Source of the DNA: Oscillibacter sp.
GTDB taxonomy: Bacteria > Bacillota > Clostridia > Oscillospirales > Oscillospiraceae
Length of the DNA: 64,000 nt
NCBI GenBank assembly: GCA_017482345.1
Contig: JAFUNB010000007.1
Location: 32,710-96,709, forward strand
Direction of reading: 5' to 3'
A model generated the notes under the pieces. That model had not been told where the DNA came from and ran no database searches. It saw nothing but the letters and a program-made list of their open reading frames with translations. Position numbers and translations under genes: made by a program. Each line of letters starts with the position of its first letter. Within the stretch, counting starts at the first letter, position 1. Below, one piece after another: positions 52,242-61,170 of the stretch.

Positions 52242-53108
52242 ATGACGATTCACAACCGCGCCCGGGCCATGATGGCCTTCGCCAGCTTCGTATTCGGCAC
52301 GCTGGCTCTGTTCACCCGCAATATCGCCGTGGCCTCCAGCGAGCTGGCCCTGTACCGGGCGGTGCTGGCCTCCGTGCTGCTGGTCGGCTACCTGCTGCTG
52401 AGCCGCCAGAAGCTGGACTTCGCCACCATCAAAAAGCAGCTGCCCCTGCTGCTCCTCTCCGGCGCCGCCATGGGCTTCAACTGGATTTTGCTATTCGAGG
52501 CCTACCGCTACACCACCGTGTCCGTGGCCACCCTCAGCTATTACTTCGCGCCGGTCATCGTGACGGTGGCCTGCCCCATCCTGTTCCGGGAAAAGCTGAC
52601 GAAAAAGCAGATCCTCTGCTTTGCCATGTCCACGCTGGGTCTGGTGCTCATCACCGGCATCGGCGACCTGTCCGCCGGCAGCTCCCACGGCAAGGGCATC
52701 CTGTTCGGTCTGGGCGCCGCCTGCCTGTACGCCACCGTGGTGCTGCTGAACAAGTTTATCAAAGGCGTCACCGGCATCCACCGTTCCCTGTTTCAGTTTC
52801 TGGCGGCCATCCTGGTGCTGACGCCCTATGTGGCGGCCACCTCCGGCTTCCATCCAGAGGTGCTGGACGGCACCGGCTGGCTGTGCCTGCTGGTGGTGGG
52901 TCTGTTCCACACCGGCGTCACCTACTGCCTGTACTTCTCCGCCCTGAAGGATCTCAGCGGTCAGGAGGCCTCCATTCTCAGCTATGTGGACCCGCTGGTG
53001 GCGGTGCTCATCTCCGTGCTGGTGCTAGGCGAGTCCATGACCCCCGTCCAGATGCTGGGCGGTGCCCTGATCCTGGGCTTCACCCTGTGGAACGAGCTGT
53101 CCGCCTGA
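52242..53108 (+). CDS. EamA/DMT-family membrane transporter
   Basis: 288 residues with ten predicted spans and two EamA repeats (about 6-135 and 147-285); GFNWILLFEAYRYTTVSVATLSYYFAPV and LSGQEASILSYVDPLVAVLISVLVLGE are signature segments. It probably exports a metabolite; the substrate is unknown. Confidence 0.92.
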   Translation: MTIHNRARAMMAFASFVFGTLALFTRNIAVASSELALYRAVLASVLLVGYLLLSRQKLDFATIKKQLPLLLLSGAAMGFNWILLFEAYRYTTVSVATLSYYFAPVIVTVACPILFREKLTKKQILCFAMSTLGLVLITGIGDLSAGSSHGKGILFGLGAACLYATVVLLNKFIKGVTGIHRSLFQFLAAILVLTPYVAATSGFHPEVLDGTGWLCLLVVGLFHTGVTYCLYFSALKDLSGQEASILSYVDPLVAVLISVLVLGESMTPVQMLGGALILGFTLWNELSA

Positions 53109-53123
53109 CGCCCCCTCAAATAA

Positions 53124-53153
53124 AAAACGCACCGGTTTCCCGGTGCGTTTTTC
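53124..53153. terminator. Bidirectional terminator
   Basis: Stem AAAACGCACCGG / CCGGTGCGTTTT with TTTC loop. Confidence 0.88.
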
Positions 53154-54041
53154 TTATGGTTTCGTCTCCGGCGGGGCCTCCCGACAGTCTCCGCCCTCGC
53201 AGATCTGCTTGAGATAGTCCGTTTCCTCGGTCTTTTTGCTGGGCACGAAGCTTTGGGCCGGCGTCCTGGTCTCTCCCTTGCTGCGGGCGTAGAAATAGCC
53301 GGTGACAGAGAACACCACCGCGCCCACAAAGTTCACCAGCAGATCCTTCATGGTGTCGATGATGCCGATGTCCAGATAGCCGCCCACGCCCAAGCTCTCT
53401 CCATTAACCAGCACATCGGTGATGCCCCGCACCGCCACCACCCGGTTGGAGCGGGTGGTGTCCAGCGTCACGGTATAGAGGTTGTGGATGACCGTATCCT
53501 TCTGCATATCCGTGTGGAGGAAGAAGTCCATGGCAAACTCGAAAAACTCCCACATCACGCCAATGGTCATGGAGAAGCAGAAGGCCACCAGCGCCAGAAA
53601 GAACGGCGAGAGGTCAAAGGTCAGCCGTTCGTCATCGTTGAGCAGCAGCACCAGCGAAAAGCCCACCGCCGCGGCCAGAAAACCATTGAGGGTGTGGAGC
53701 ATGGTGTCCCAGCCGGGGATGTTCACATAAAAGGCGTTGACCTCGCCCAGGATCTCCGCCGCGAAGATGAAACAGAGAATGGTGATCTCCAGCGGCGGCG
53801 GCAGCTCGATGCGCAGCCTCACCTGCACCCAGCTGGGCACATACAGCAGCAAAATGGTCAGCACGCAGAAGAAGGCACCCTCATAGTTGCCCAGCATGAT
53901 CTGGCGTACCAGCGAAGCGATGACCAGCAGGCGCAGGGTATAAAAAACCACGAAGGAGCTTTTATGCTCCTTCAGCTCTTTTTGCAGCGCCTGGCGGAAC
54001 TGCCGTTTTTTGATTTTCTTCTCCTGTTCGCTCTTCTTCAC
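53154..54041 (-). CDS. Membrane protein of unknown function, about seven spans
   Basis: 295 residues. GTG 54041 is preferred: GGGAGA is placed before it, and upstream in-frame codons lack a ribosome site. A basic, coiled N-terminus (KKSEQEKKIKKRQFRQALQKELKEHK) precedes hydrophobic segments with FFEFAMDFFLHTD between them. The plan resembles DUF2238-like inner-membrane proteins, a guess based on WEFFE and the D-rich loops. Lone gene. Confidence 0.6.
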   Translation of the reverse strand: MKKSEQEKKIKKRQFRQALQKELKEHKSSFVVFYTLRLLVIASLVRQIMLGNYEGAFFCVLTILLLYVPSWVQVRLRIELPPPLEITILCFIFAAEILGEVNAFYVNIPGWDTMLHTLNGFLAAAVGFSLVLLLNDDERLTFDLSPFFLALVAFCFSMTIGVMWEFFEFAMDFFLHTDMQKDTVIHNLYTVTLDTTRSNRVVAVRGITDVLVNGESLGVGGYLDIGIIDTMKDLLVNFVGAVVFSVTGYFYARSKGETRTPAQSFVPSKKTEETDYLKQICEGGDCREAPPETKP

Positions 54042-54183
54042 CCGGCATCTCCCCTCCCCTGTTTTTTTCAGGATATCATATTTTCCCCTGCTCCACAAGC
54101 GTTTCCGCCCGATAGTTTTCTCAACAATTGTTGTAAAAAAACCGCAAATTCCGCAAATTTTGCCGCCGTTTCAATACCCCGCA

Positions 54184-54212
54184 TTGACAAGGTCGACCTT
54201 TTCCGCTATGAT
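54184..54212 (+). promoter_or_regulatory. Promoter of the C26 peptidase gene
   Basis: Perfect TTGACA, 17-bp spacer, TATGAT, 47 bases before the ATG. Confidence 0.8.
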
Positions 54213-54258
54213 AGCTTCTGAATGAAAACTGGCGCGCCGCGCCGCGAAGGAGGAGCCC

Positions 54259-54960
54259 ATGAAGAAGCCCATCATCGGTGTAATGCCCCTGTGGGATGAC
54301 GAGAAAAACAACATCTGGATGCTGCCCCATTATCTGGACGAGCTGCGTGAGGCCGGCGCCATTCCCGTGATCTTCTCTCTTGATATGGAGGAATCGGACA
54401 TCCAGCAGCTGTATTCCCTCTGCGACGGTCTGCTGTTCACCGGCGGCCACGACTCCGACCCCGCCCTGTACGGTCAGGAGAGAAAGTCCACCTGCGGCGG
54501 CCTGTGCCTGCGCCGCGACGCGCTGGAGGCCGGACTGTTCCGTCTGGGCTTTGCCGGCCGCAAGCCCATGCTGGGCATCTGCCGCGGCTGCCAGCTGTTC
54601 AACATCCTGCTGGGCGGCACCCTGTATCAGGATCTGCCCACGGAGCACCCCAGCGATATTTCCCACCGCATGACCGCGCCCTACGACCGGGCCGTGCACA
54701 CCGTGTCCGTGGCGGAGGGCGGTATGCTGCAGCGGATCACCGGCTGCGACGAGATCGGCGTCAACAGCTTCCACCATCAGGGCATCTGGGACCTGGCTCC
54801 CGCCCTGCGAACCGAGGCCGTGGCCCCGGACGGCATCGTGGAGGCCGTGTCCTGCCCCGACCACCCCTTCCTGCTGGCGGTGCAGTGGCATCCCGAGTAC
54901 CTGCAGTCCCACCCCTCCAGCAAGGCCCTGTTCCGGGCCTTTGTGGAGAGCTGTCAGTAA
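54259..54960 (+). CDS. Gamma-glutamyl-hydrolase family (PuuD-like, peptidase C26)
   Basis: 233 residues, class I glutamine-amidotransferase fold. Nucleophile Cys about 108 in LGICRGCQ, FTGGHDSDP, NSFHHQGI and the acid-pair His in VQWHPEY. Relatives cleave gamma-glutamyl-GABA or gamma-glutamyl peptides. No putrescine genes are adjacent, so the substrate is open. Confidence 0.9.
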   Translation: MKKPIIGVMPLWDDEKNNIWMLPHYLDELREAGAIPVIFSLDMEESDIQQLYSLCDGLLFTGGHDSDPALYGQERKSTCGGLCLRRDALEAGLFRLGFAGRKPMLGICRGCQLFNILLGGTLYQDLPTEHPSDISHRMTAPYDRAVHTVSVAEGGMLQRITGCDEIGVNSFHHQGIWDLAPALRTEAVAPDGIVEAVSCPDHPFLLAVQWHPEYLQSHPSSKALFRAFVESCQ

Positions 54961-54966
54961 GCAAAG

Positions 54967-55003
54967 AAAAATGCCTGTGGAGATTCCACAGGCATTTTTT
55001 TGC
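54967..55003. terminator. Bidirectional terminator
   Basis: Stem AAAAATGCCTGTGGA and complement with GAT loop and T-runs on both strands. Confidence 0.92.
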
Positions 55004-55006
55004 GTT

Positions 55007-56152
55007 TTACGGATCCCGCCACTTCTCCTCCGGCACGCGCTTTTCCGCCAGCCGGATCTTCACATAGTCCCGGAACAGGGCGTACAGCACGGAGCACAGG
55101 GGGATGAATACCAGCATGCCGATGACGCCCATGAGCTTTCCGCCCACGGTGACGGCGGCCAGCACCCAGATGGACGGCAGGCCCACGGAATTGCCCACCA
55201 CATGGGGGTAGATGAGGTTGCCCTCCACCTGCTGCAGCACCAGAAACAGCACCACGAAAACGAGGGCCTTGACCGGGCTGGTGACGGCGATGAGCAGCGC
55301 GCCCACGATGCAGCCGATGAAGGCGCCCACGATGGGGATGAGGGCCGTCAGGGCGATGAGCACGCCCACCAGCAGTGCATAGGGCAGCCGGAACAGGCTC
55401 ATGGCCACCACGAACAGCGTGCCCAGAATACAGGCCTCCAGACACTGGCCGGACAGGAAGCTGGAGAATGTCCGGTTGGCCAGGCGCAGGATGTCCAGCG
55501 CCCGGTCCGCCTTTCTCTCCGGCAGCAGGGCGTAGAGCACCTGCCGGCCCTGACGGGCCAGCCGCTCCTTCTGCATCAGCAGGTAGAAGGAGAAAATCAG
55601 CGCGATGATAAAGGTGCTGACGCCGCTGACCACGCCGCCGATGAGTCCGCCGCCGGAGGTCACCAGACTGCCGCCCCAACCCTGCAGCAGCTCCGCCGCC
55701 TTCTGGGCCAGACTCGTCCAGTCGGACAGCTCCCACTGGCCCAGCGTCTCCGCCAGCAGGGGGAGATACTGCTCCAGCACGGTGACCTGCTGCCACAGGC
55801 GCTCCATAGCGTAAGGCAGCTGGTCTCCGATGGAGGCCGCGGCCTCGCCGATACCGGGGGCGATGACGTATACCGCCAGCGCCAGCACGCCCACCACCGC
55901 CGCCAGCGCCAGAATCAGCGCGCCGGCCCGGCGGCCCCGGGTCTTGCCCCGCAGCAGCCGCGTTTCAATGGCCCGCATGGGCACATTCAGCACGAAGGCG
56001 ATGGCGCCGCCCAGCAAAAAGGGCGTGAAGATACCCAGCAGCGCCCGGACAGCGCTCACCAGCGTGGCCGGATTCTGCAGGACACAGAACAGCACCACGC
56101 CGGTGCAGACAACGGTCAGCCAGCCCCGCAGGGTCTGCTTGTTCCATTCCAT
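55007..56152 (-). CDS. AI-2E family membrane permease
   Basis: 381 residues, about eight spans; LLQKERLARQGRQVLYALLPERKADRALDILRLANRTFSSFLSGQ and ALIPIVGAFIG identify the family (TqsA/PerM-like), some of which move autoinducer-2 or ions. Ribosome site is weak. Starts 6 bases after the upstream gene, so probably co-transcribed with the gamma-carbonic anhydrase-like gene. Confidence 0.9.
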   Translation of the reverse strand: MEWNKQTLRGWLTVVCTGVVLFCVLQNPATLVSAVRALLGIFTPFLLGGAIAFVLNVPMRAIETRLLRGKTRGRRAGALILALAAVVGVLALAVYVIAPGIGEAAASIGDQLPYAMERLWQQVTVLEQYLPLLAETLGQWELSDWTSLAQKAAELLQGWGGSLVTSGGGLIGGVVSGVSTFIIALIFSFYLLMQKERLARQGRQVLYALLPERKADRALDILRLANRTFSSFLSGQCLEACILGTLFVVAMSLFRLPYALLVGVLIALTALIPIVGAFIGCIVGALLIAVTSPVKALVFVVLFLVLQQVEGNLIYPHVVGNSVGLPSIWVLAAVTVGGKLMGVIGMLVFIPLCSVLYALFRDYVKIRLAEKRVPEEKWRDP

Positions 56153-56158
56153 AGCGGT

Positions 56159-56647
56159 TTACAGCTCGCCCTTGCGATACAGCTCTGCAATGTGCAGGTA
56201 GCCCCGCATAGACTCCCGGTTACCCTCGATCTCCGCCTCCGTCAGCTGCCGCACCACCTTGGCGGGGCTGCCCAGGATCATGGAGCCGTCGGGGGCGTCC
56301 ATCTTGCCGGTGACCAGAGCGCCTGCGCCGATGATGCAGTTGCTGCCGATCTTGGCACCGTTGAGCACGATGGCGCCCATACCCACCAGCGTGTTGTCAC
56401 CGATGGTACAGGCGTGGACGATGGCGTTGTGGCCGATGGTGCAGCCCTTGCCCACCACAGTCTCCTCGTGCATGATGGCGCCGTCCTGGATGTTGGTGTT
56501 CTCGCCCACGGTGATGGAGCCCTCGTCGCCCCGCAGAACGGCGTTGTACCACACGTTCACATACTGGCCCAGGGTCACGTCGCCCACCACGTGGGCGCCC
56601 TCGGCGATCATCACGGTCTCGTCAAACTGCTTCTTTGCGTATGCCAT
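56159..56647 (-). CDS. Gamma-carbonic anhydrase-like hexapeptide-repeat protein
   Basis: 162 residues; left-handed beta helix with hexapeptide repeats (AHVVGDVTLGQYVNVWYNAVLRGD...). The zinc-ligand histidines seen in Cam-like proteins are partly visible: DGAIMHEETVV, GHNAIVHACTI. The family (YrdA/PaaY-like) often lacks demonstrated carbonic anhydrase activity. Operon with the M29 peptidase upstream and AI-2E permease downstream. Confidence 0.88.
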   Translation of the reverse strand: MAYAKKQFDETVMIAEGAHVVGDVTLGQYVNVWYNAVLRGDEGSITVGENTNIQDGAIMHEETVVGKGCTIGHNAIVHACTIGDNTLVGMGAIVLNGAKIGSNCIIGAGALVTGKMDAPDGSMILGSPAKVVRQLTEAEIEGNRESMRGYLHIAELYRKGEL

Positions 56648-56668
56648 ATGTGTCAGCCTCTCTTTCTC

Positions 56669-57895
56669 TTAAATGGCGAAATTGCCGTTTACAAACACGG
56701 GGATCTCCGCACCGTCGTGAGTGGTGCCCACGATGGAGAGGTCCGGCGTGCCGATCATGAAATCCACATGGGTGATAGAATCGTTGAGACCCCGCTCCTT
56801 CAGCTCCTCCTTGCTGAGACCGTGGCCGTCCTTCAGGCAGGGATAGGCCTCGCCGAAGGCGATGTGGCAGGCGGCGTTCTCGTCGAACAGGGTGTTGTAG
56901 AACAGGATGTTCTGGTTGGAGATGGGGCTGTCGTAAGGCACCAGCGCCACCTCGCCGAAGTAGCTGGCGCCCTCGTCCACGGAGATGGCGCCCTTGAGGG
57001 TCTCCTCGCCCACTTCGGCATGGGCCTCCACGATCTTGCCGTCCTTCACCACGAAATGGAAGCCGTCGATGATGTTGCCGTCGTTGACCAGCGGCATGGA
57101 GGCGTACACCACGCCGTTGACGCCGGTCTTGAGGGGAGCGGTGAACAGCTCCTCCGTGGGGATGTTGGCGATATAGGTCTGGCCGGAGAGGGTCACGTCG
57201 TTGCCGGCCTCCCACACATGGCCCTCGGGAAGCTCCACCGTCAGGTCGGTGCCCAGAGAATTCGTATAGTGCAGGGACTTGAAATTCAGCTCATTCAGCT
57301 TGTCCAGCCGCTGGCGCAGGGTGTCCAGATGCGCCTGCCACTTGTCCACGCAGGTGCCGTCGCCGTCGATGCGGACGGCGGAGAAGATGGCGTTCCACAG
57401 CTTTTCCATGGCCTCGTCCTCGCCGCAGCCTGGGAAGACCTTCTTCGCCCAGGAGGGGATGGGGATGGAGGCAATGCACCAGGGGAAGCCGCCGCACATC
57501 TGCAGACGGTCAAAGTCCTTCAGAGCCTTGCCGGAGGACTGCTGGGACTTCACCAGGCGCTGGGGATCCACACCCTTGAGATTTTCGGGGTCGGTGGCGG
57601 AGATGGCAAGGTAGGCGGCGCCCTCCTTGGCCTGGTCGTTGAAGAAGCGGGCGCGCCACTCGGGCACATTTTCAAACACGCTCTCCTCCGCCTTCAGATA
57701 CTTCATGCGGGTCATGGCGTCGTCATGCCAGTTCATGACCACCTCCCGGCACTCCGCCTCATAGGCCTCGGCGGCGCACAGGCGGGCGAACCACGCGCAC
57801 TCCACCGGGCAGGAGATGACCAGCTTCTGGCCCTTCTGTACATTCAGGCCCACCCGCACCAGAAGGCGGGCGTATTCCTGCAGTTTCTCATGCAT
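56669..57895 (-). CDS. M29-family aminopeptidase
   Basis: 408 residues, matching thermophilic aminopeptidase T/S length. ATG 57895 is the family-like start, with an AAAGGA ribosome site. The C-terminal metal site is visible: PEGHVWEAGND, VDEGASYFGEVAL, THVDFMIGTPDLSIVGTTHDG. Removes N-terminal residues from peptides in the cytoplasm; metal probably Co/Zn. Twenty-one bases from the next gene. Confidence 0.92.
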   Translation of the reverse strand: MHEKLQEYARLLVRVGLNVQKGQKLVISCPVECAWFARLCAAEAYEAECREVVMNWHDDAMTRMKYLKAEESVFENVPEWRARFFNDQAKEGAAYLAISATDPENLKGVDPQRLVKSQQSSGKALKDFDRLQMCGGFPWCIASIPIPSWAKKVFPGCGEDEAMEKLWNAIFSAVRIDGDGTCVDKWQAHLDTLRQRLDKLNELNFKSLHYTNSLGTDLTVELPEGHVWEAGNDVTLSGQTYIANIPTEELFTAPLKTGVNGVVYASMPLVNDGNIIDGFHFVVKDGKIVEAHAEVGEETLKGAISVDEGASYFGEVALVPYDSPISNQNILFYNTLFDENAACHIAFGEAYPCLKDGHGLSKEELKERGLNDSITHVDFMIGTPDLSIVGTTHDGAEIPVFVNGNFAI

Positions 57896-57984
57896 AGCGT
57901 TCAAAGTCCTTTCCAAAAACTTGTTCCTATTATACTGCGTTTTTCACCGGATAAATCAACGTTCTATGAACATTTTCCGGATTT

Positions 57985-58626
57985 TTACAGCAAATTATAC
58001 GCAAAGTGCTCCCGGTCCTCCTCCAGGATCAGATGCCGCATGCTGTCCGCCTCCGTGATGGGGCGGATGGGGCGGCAGGGATTGCCATACGCTAACCAGC
58101 CGGCGGGGATGTCCTTGGTCACCACGCTGCCCGCGCCGATGACGGCTCCGTCGCCGATGGTGACACCGCCGATCACCACCGCGTTGCAGGCGATCCACAC
58201 GTTGTCGCCGATGTGGATCTCCTCGGCGTACTCCGCCATGGTGGTGCGGCCCTCCGCGTCCATACCCATGCGCTCCTGGGCGGGCAGAGGGTGATTGGTG
58301 GCCATGAGGGACACGTTGGGGCCGAAGCACACGTTGTTGCCGATATAGATGCGGGCGTCGTCCATGACCGTCAGGTTGAAGTTGGCGAAAAAGTTCTCGC
58401 CGATGAAGGTATGGCTGCCGTAATTAAACTGAATGGGACCCTGGAAGTAATAGGTCTTTCCGATGGCGCCGATGAACTCCCGCACGATGGGCAGCCTCTC
58501 CGGGTCGTACTCGTCCATGGCGTTGTAGCGGCGGCAGGCCTCGTGGGTCTTGTGCTTGATGTCCCGCAGCTCCTGCTTCCGGGGGTCGAACATGTACCCC
58601 GCGAAGATCTTCTGTTCCTCCGTCAT
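57985..58626 (-). CDS. Sugar O-acetyltransferase (LacA/Maa type)
   Basis: 213 residues; N-terminal MTEEQKIFAGYMFDPRKQEL Mac domain, then hexapeptide repeats with catalytic His in LMATNHPLPAQER (about 115) and the VWIACNAVVIGGVTIGDGAVIGAGSVVTKDIPAG tail. Acetyl-CoA dependent acetylation of sugars such as maltose. GGGAGG precedes the ATG. Confidence 0.93.
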   Translation of the reverse strand: MTEEQKIFAGYMFDPRKQELRDIKHKTHEACRRYNAMDEYDPERLPIVREFIGAIGKTYYFQGPIQFNYGSHTFIGENFFANFNLTVMDDARIYIGNNVCFGPNVSLMATNHPLPAQERMGMDAEGRTTMAEYAEEIHIGDNVWIACNAVVIGGVTIGDGAVIGAGSVVTKDIPAGWLAYGNPCRPIRPITEADSMRHLILEEDREHFAYNLL

Positions 58627-58796
58627 GGCAAAGCCCTCCCTGCATCATTCTGATATCCATCATACCAGTTTCTTCCCGCTTTCACAAGTGGCAGCCACTC
58701 CGACCAACGGCGGGATATTTTTTATAAAAGGGGCTGTTCTTTTTCGCTCCGCCATGGTATTATGTCAACAAACCATTTTCCCCGAAAGGATCCCTT

Positions 58797-59705
58797 ATGA
58801 AAGTTCTCCGGACACTTGTCTGTACGGTCATTTTATGTGCGCTGGCGCTGCTGGGCCTCCGGCTGGCGCCGGAAAAGCCCCCTGTCGTGCCCCTCCCCCC
58901 GCCTGTTCAGCAGGAACAGCAGCCGGAGGCCGAACCCGAGGCGGCCATTCCCGCCTATTCCGGTCAGCCTTGGGTGCAGGTGGGCGACGGCACGCCCCGC
59001 TTCACCGAGGCTGAGCTGACCGCCGAAAGCTTCGAATCCTACAGCCCGCTGGACGCCCTGGGCCGCTGCGGAGCAGCTACTTCCTGCATCGGCCCCGACC
59101 TCATGCCCACAGAGGAGCGGGAGGCCATCGGCATGGTGCGGCCCAGCGGCTGGCAGCTGGTGAAATACGACTTCGTGGATGGCAAATATCTCTACAACCG
59201 CTGCCACCTGATCGGCTTCCAGCTGACCGGCGAAAACGCCAACGAGCAGAATCTCATCACCGGCACCCGCTACATGAACACGGAGGGCATGCTGCCCTTT
59301 GAAAACCAGGTGGCCCGCTACATCCGCAAGACCGGCAACCACGTCCTCTACCGGGTGACGCCGGAATTTGACGGCGAGAATCTGCTGTGCACCGGCGTGC
59401 GGATGGAGGCTCTGTCCGTGGAGGACGGCGGCGAGGGCGTCCGGTTCCACATCTTCGCCTACAACGTCCAGCCCGGCGTCACCATCGACTACGCCACCGG
59501 CGACAGCCGCCTGACGGACGAAACCGCCGGCGAGACCGCTCCCGCCGAATTTACCTACATCCTCAACACCCGCTCTCTGAAGTTCCACGACCCCGGCTGC
59601 ACCGGCGCCGCGGACATCAGCGAGAGTAATCGCCAATCCTACACAGGCAAACGGGAAACCCTCATCGCCGAAGGGTATGTTCCCTGCGGAATCTGCCAGC
59701 CATAA
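58797..59705 (+). CDS. Secreted non-specific DNA/RNA endonuclease with Cys ribbon
   Basis: 302 residues. Signal-like N-terminus (about 7-22), a Pro/Glu linker, then the betabetaalpha-metal nuclease domain with RCHLIG (about 138-143) and NEQNLITGTRYMNTEGML, close to streptococcal EndA/NucA (DRGHLIG). A C-terminal segment with HDPGCTGA and GYVPCGICQP is an Ada-like metal/Cys domain. It could degrade DNA outside the cell or aid uptake. In the RCHL variant the usual Gly of DRGH is Cys. Confidence 0.88.
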   Translation: MKVLRTLVCTVILCALALLGLRLAPEKPPVVPLPPPVQQEQQPEAEPEAAIPAYSGQPWVQVGDGTPRFTEAELTAESFESYSPLDALGRCGAATSCIGPDLMPTEEREAIGMVRPSGWQLVKYDFVDGKYLYNRCHLIGFQLTGENANEQNLITGTRYMNTEGMLPFENQVARYIRKTGNHVLYRVTPEFDGENLLCTGVRMEALSVEDGGEGVRFHIFAYNVQPGVTIDYATGDSRLTDETAGETAPAEFTYILNTRSLKFHDPGCTGAADISESNRQSYTGKRETLIAEGYVPCGICQP

Positions 59706-59803
59706 CCATCGTCTGTGCCTCAGGATGGAATCTGCCCCCAGGTTCTTGCGCCTTATGGGCAACTATGGTATATTTTATCCAAGAGATTGACGGAGATGGT
59801 TGT

Positions 59804-60721
59804 ATGAATACTTTACTGGAACACATTATTTCAGATTGCAGACAATATACCGCCCAAGGCCATGTGGCTACCTATATTCCGGAGCTGGCCAATGTGGATC
59901 CGGATCAGGTCGGCATCTGCATTTCGCTGGACAACGGCAGGGAATATTTCGCCGGTGACTGCCAGGCCCAGTTTACCATGCAGAGCGTGGTCAAGCCGCT
60001 GATTCTCCTGCAGGCGCTGATGGACAGCGGCGTTGACACCATTCACTCCCTTGTGGGTGTTGAAGCCACCGGAAAACCGTTTGACACCTTCAACTACAGC
60101 GACCAGCCTCTCAGCAGAACCAATATCAACCCCATGATCAACACCGGTTCCATTGCCCTGTGCACGCTGATCCACGGCGCCACCTACCGGGACAGATTCG
60201 GCCGTCTGCTGGAGCTGGCCCGGAAGCTGGCGGGCAACCCGCAGCTCACGGTCAATGAGTCCGTATACCAGTCCGAGAAACTGACGGGCAGCAAGAACCG
60301 CGCCCTTGCCTACCTGCTGACGGCCTACGGCATGATCTCCGATCCGGTGGAGGAGGTTCTGGATTGTTATTTCCGCGCCTGCTCCATTTCGGTCACCTGC
60401 AGGGATCTGGCCAGAATCGCCCACATCTTTGCCAACCACGGCGCCCATCCCGTGACGAAGGAACAGCTGTTCCCCGCGGAGTATGCCAAATATGTCAATG
60501 CCACCCTCGTCACCAGCGGCATGTATGACGGCTCCGGCGAATTCGCTCTGAACGTGGGATTCCCGGCCAAAAGCGGCGTCGGCGGCGGCATCATGGGCGT
60601 CATCCCCCGCCGCATGGGCGTCGGCGTCTTCGCCCCGGCGCTGGATCAGCGTGGAAACAGCGTAGCCGGCATCAAGGCGCTGGAGAAACTCAGCCGGGAG
60701 CTGGATCTGAGCATCTACTGA
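59804..60721 (+). CDS. glsA: Glutaminase
   Basis: 305 residues; converts glutamine to glutamate and ammonia. The beta-lactamase-like catalytic pair is in MQSVVKP (Ser and Lys about 65-68); NPMINTGSI, YGMISDP and KSGVGGGIMG are family motifs. ATG 59804 with GGAG upstream; an in-frame ATG 39 bases earlier has none. The length matches YbaS/YneH-type enzymes. Confidence 0.93.
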   Translation: MNTLLEHIISDCRQYTAQGHVATYIPELANVDPDQVGICISLDNGREYFAGDCQAQFTMQSVVKPLILLQALMDSGVDTIHSLVGVEATGKPFDTFNYSDQPLSRTNINPMINTGSIALCTLIHGATYRDRFGRLLELARKLAGNPQLTVNESVYQSEKLTGSKNRALAYLLTAYGMISDPVEEVLDCYFRACSISVTCRDLARIAHIFANHGAHPVTKEQLFPAEYAKYVNATLVTSGMYDGSGEFALNVGFPAKSGVGGGIMGVIPRRMGVGVFAPALDQRGNSVAGIKALEKLSRELDLSIY

Positions 60722-60754
60722 TCCCGACCCATTTTGAATGTAGTGCAAAACAAG

Positions 60755-60791
60755 CCTCCGGACGATTCCCATGATCGTCCGGGGGTCTTTT
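60755..60791 (+). terminator. Terminator of glsA
   Basis: 12-bp stem CCTCCGGACGAT / ATCGTCCGGGGG (one G-U) followed by TCTTTT. Confidence 0.8.
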
Positions 60792-60802
60792 GATTTCTGA
60801 AT

Positions 60803-60830
60803 CAAAAAGCGGCGCCCAATAGGGCGCCGC
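60803..60830 (-). terminator. Terminator of the DUF4491-CcsA-ResB operon
   Basis: Stem GCGGCGCCC / GGGCGCCGC with AATA loop; on the minus strand followed by TTTTTGATT. Confidence 0.85.
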
Positions 60831-60854
60831 CGGCATGATTTGTGATACGGTTTC

Positions 60855-61157
60855 TTACGGTTGGCTATGACTGCGTTTTCTTTTAGGGTTGGCGGGAAAC
60901 CACCCTTTTTTTACACGTTTTTCCTGCTCAAACAGCTCCTTGATGCTCCACAGGCAGCTGATACCCACGATGGACACCAGAATACTGGCTGTCGTGTCTG
61001 CGATCCACAGGGAGACCGCCATCAGTGCCAGTCCCACCACCAGAAACACCGGCCAGCATTTTTTGGAAAAATAATACTCCGCCTTGATGACAATGGGGTG
61101 AAACAGGCCGATCAGCAGAAATGTGGCTGCACCCACCAGAATACCATTGAAATTCAT
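60855..61157 (-). CDS. DUF4491 membrane protein
   Basis: 100 residues; MNFNGILVGAATFLLIGLFHPIVIKAEYYFSKKCWPVF and ELFEQEKRVKKGWFPANPKRK match DUF4491. Three or so spans and a basic cytosolic tail. ATG 61157 with AGGAGGG. Unknown function; it is 13 bases after ccsA in this cytochrome operon, which might suggest a link with it. Confidence 0.9.
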   Translation of the reverse strand: MNFNGILVGAATFLLIGLFHPIVIKAEYYFSKKCWPVFLVVGLALMAVSLWIADTTASILVSIVGISCLWSIKELFEQEKRVKKGWFPANPKRKRSHSQP

Positions 61158-61170
61158 ACGCCGTCCCTCC

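Noticed and set aside
54941-58294. An open frame of over 1,100 codons on the plus strand opposite the AI-2E, carbonic anhydrase-like, M29 and LacA genes.
   Set aside because: Codon-shadow of GC-rich minus-strand genes: low complexity (His/Gln/Gly/Val-rich), no ribosome site, and the four minus-strand genes have clear family matches.
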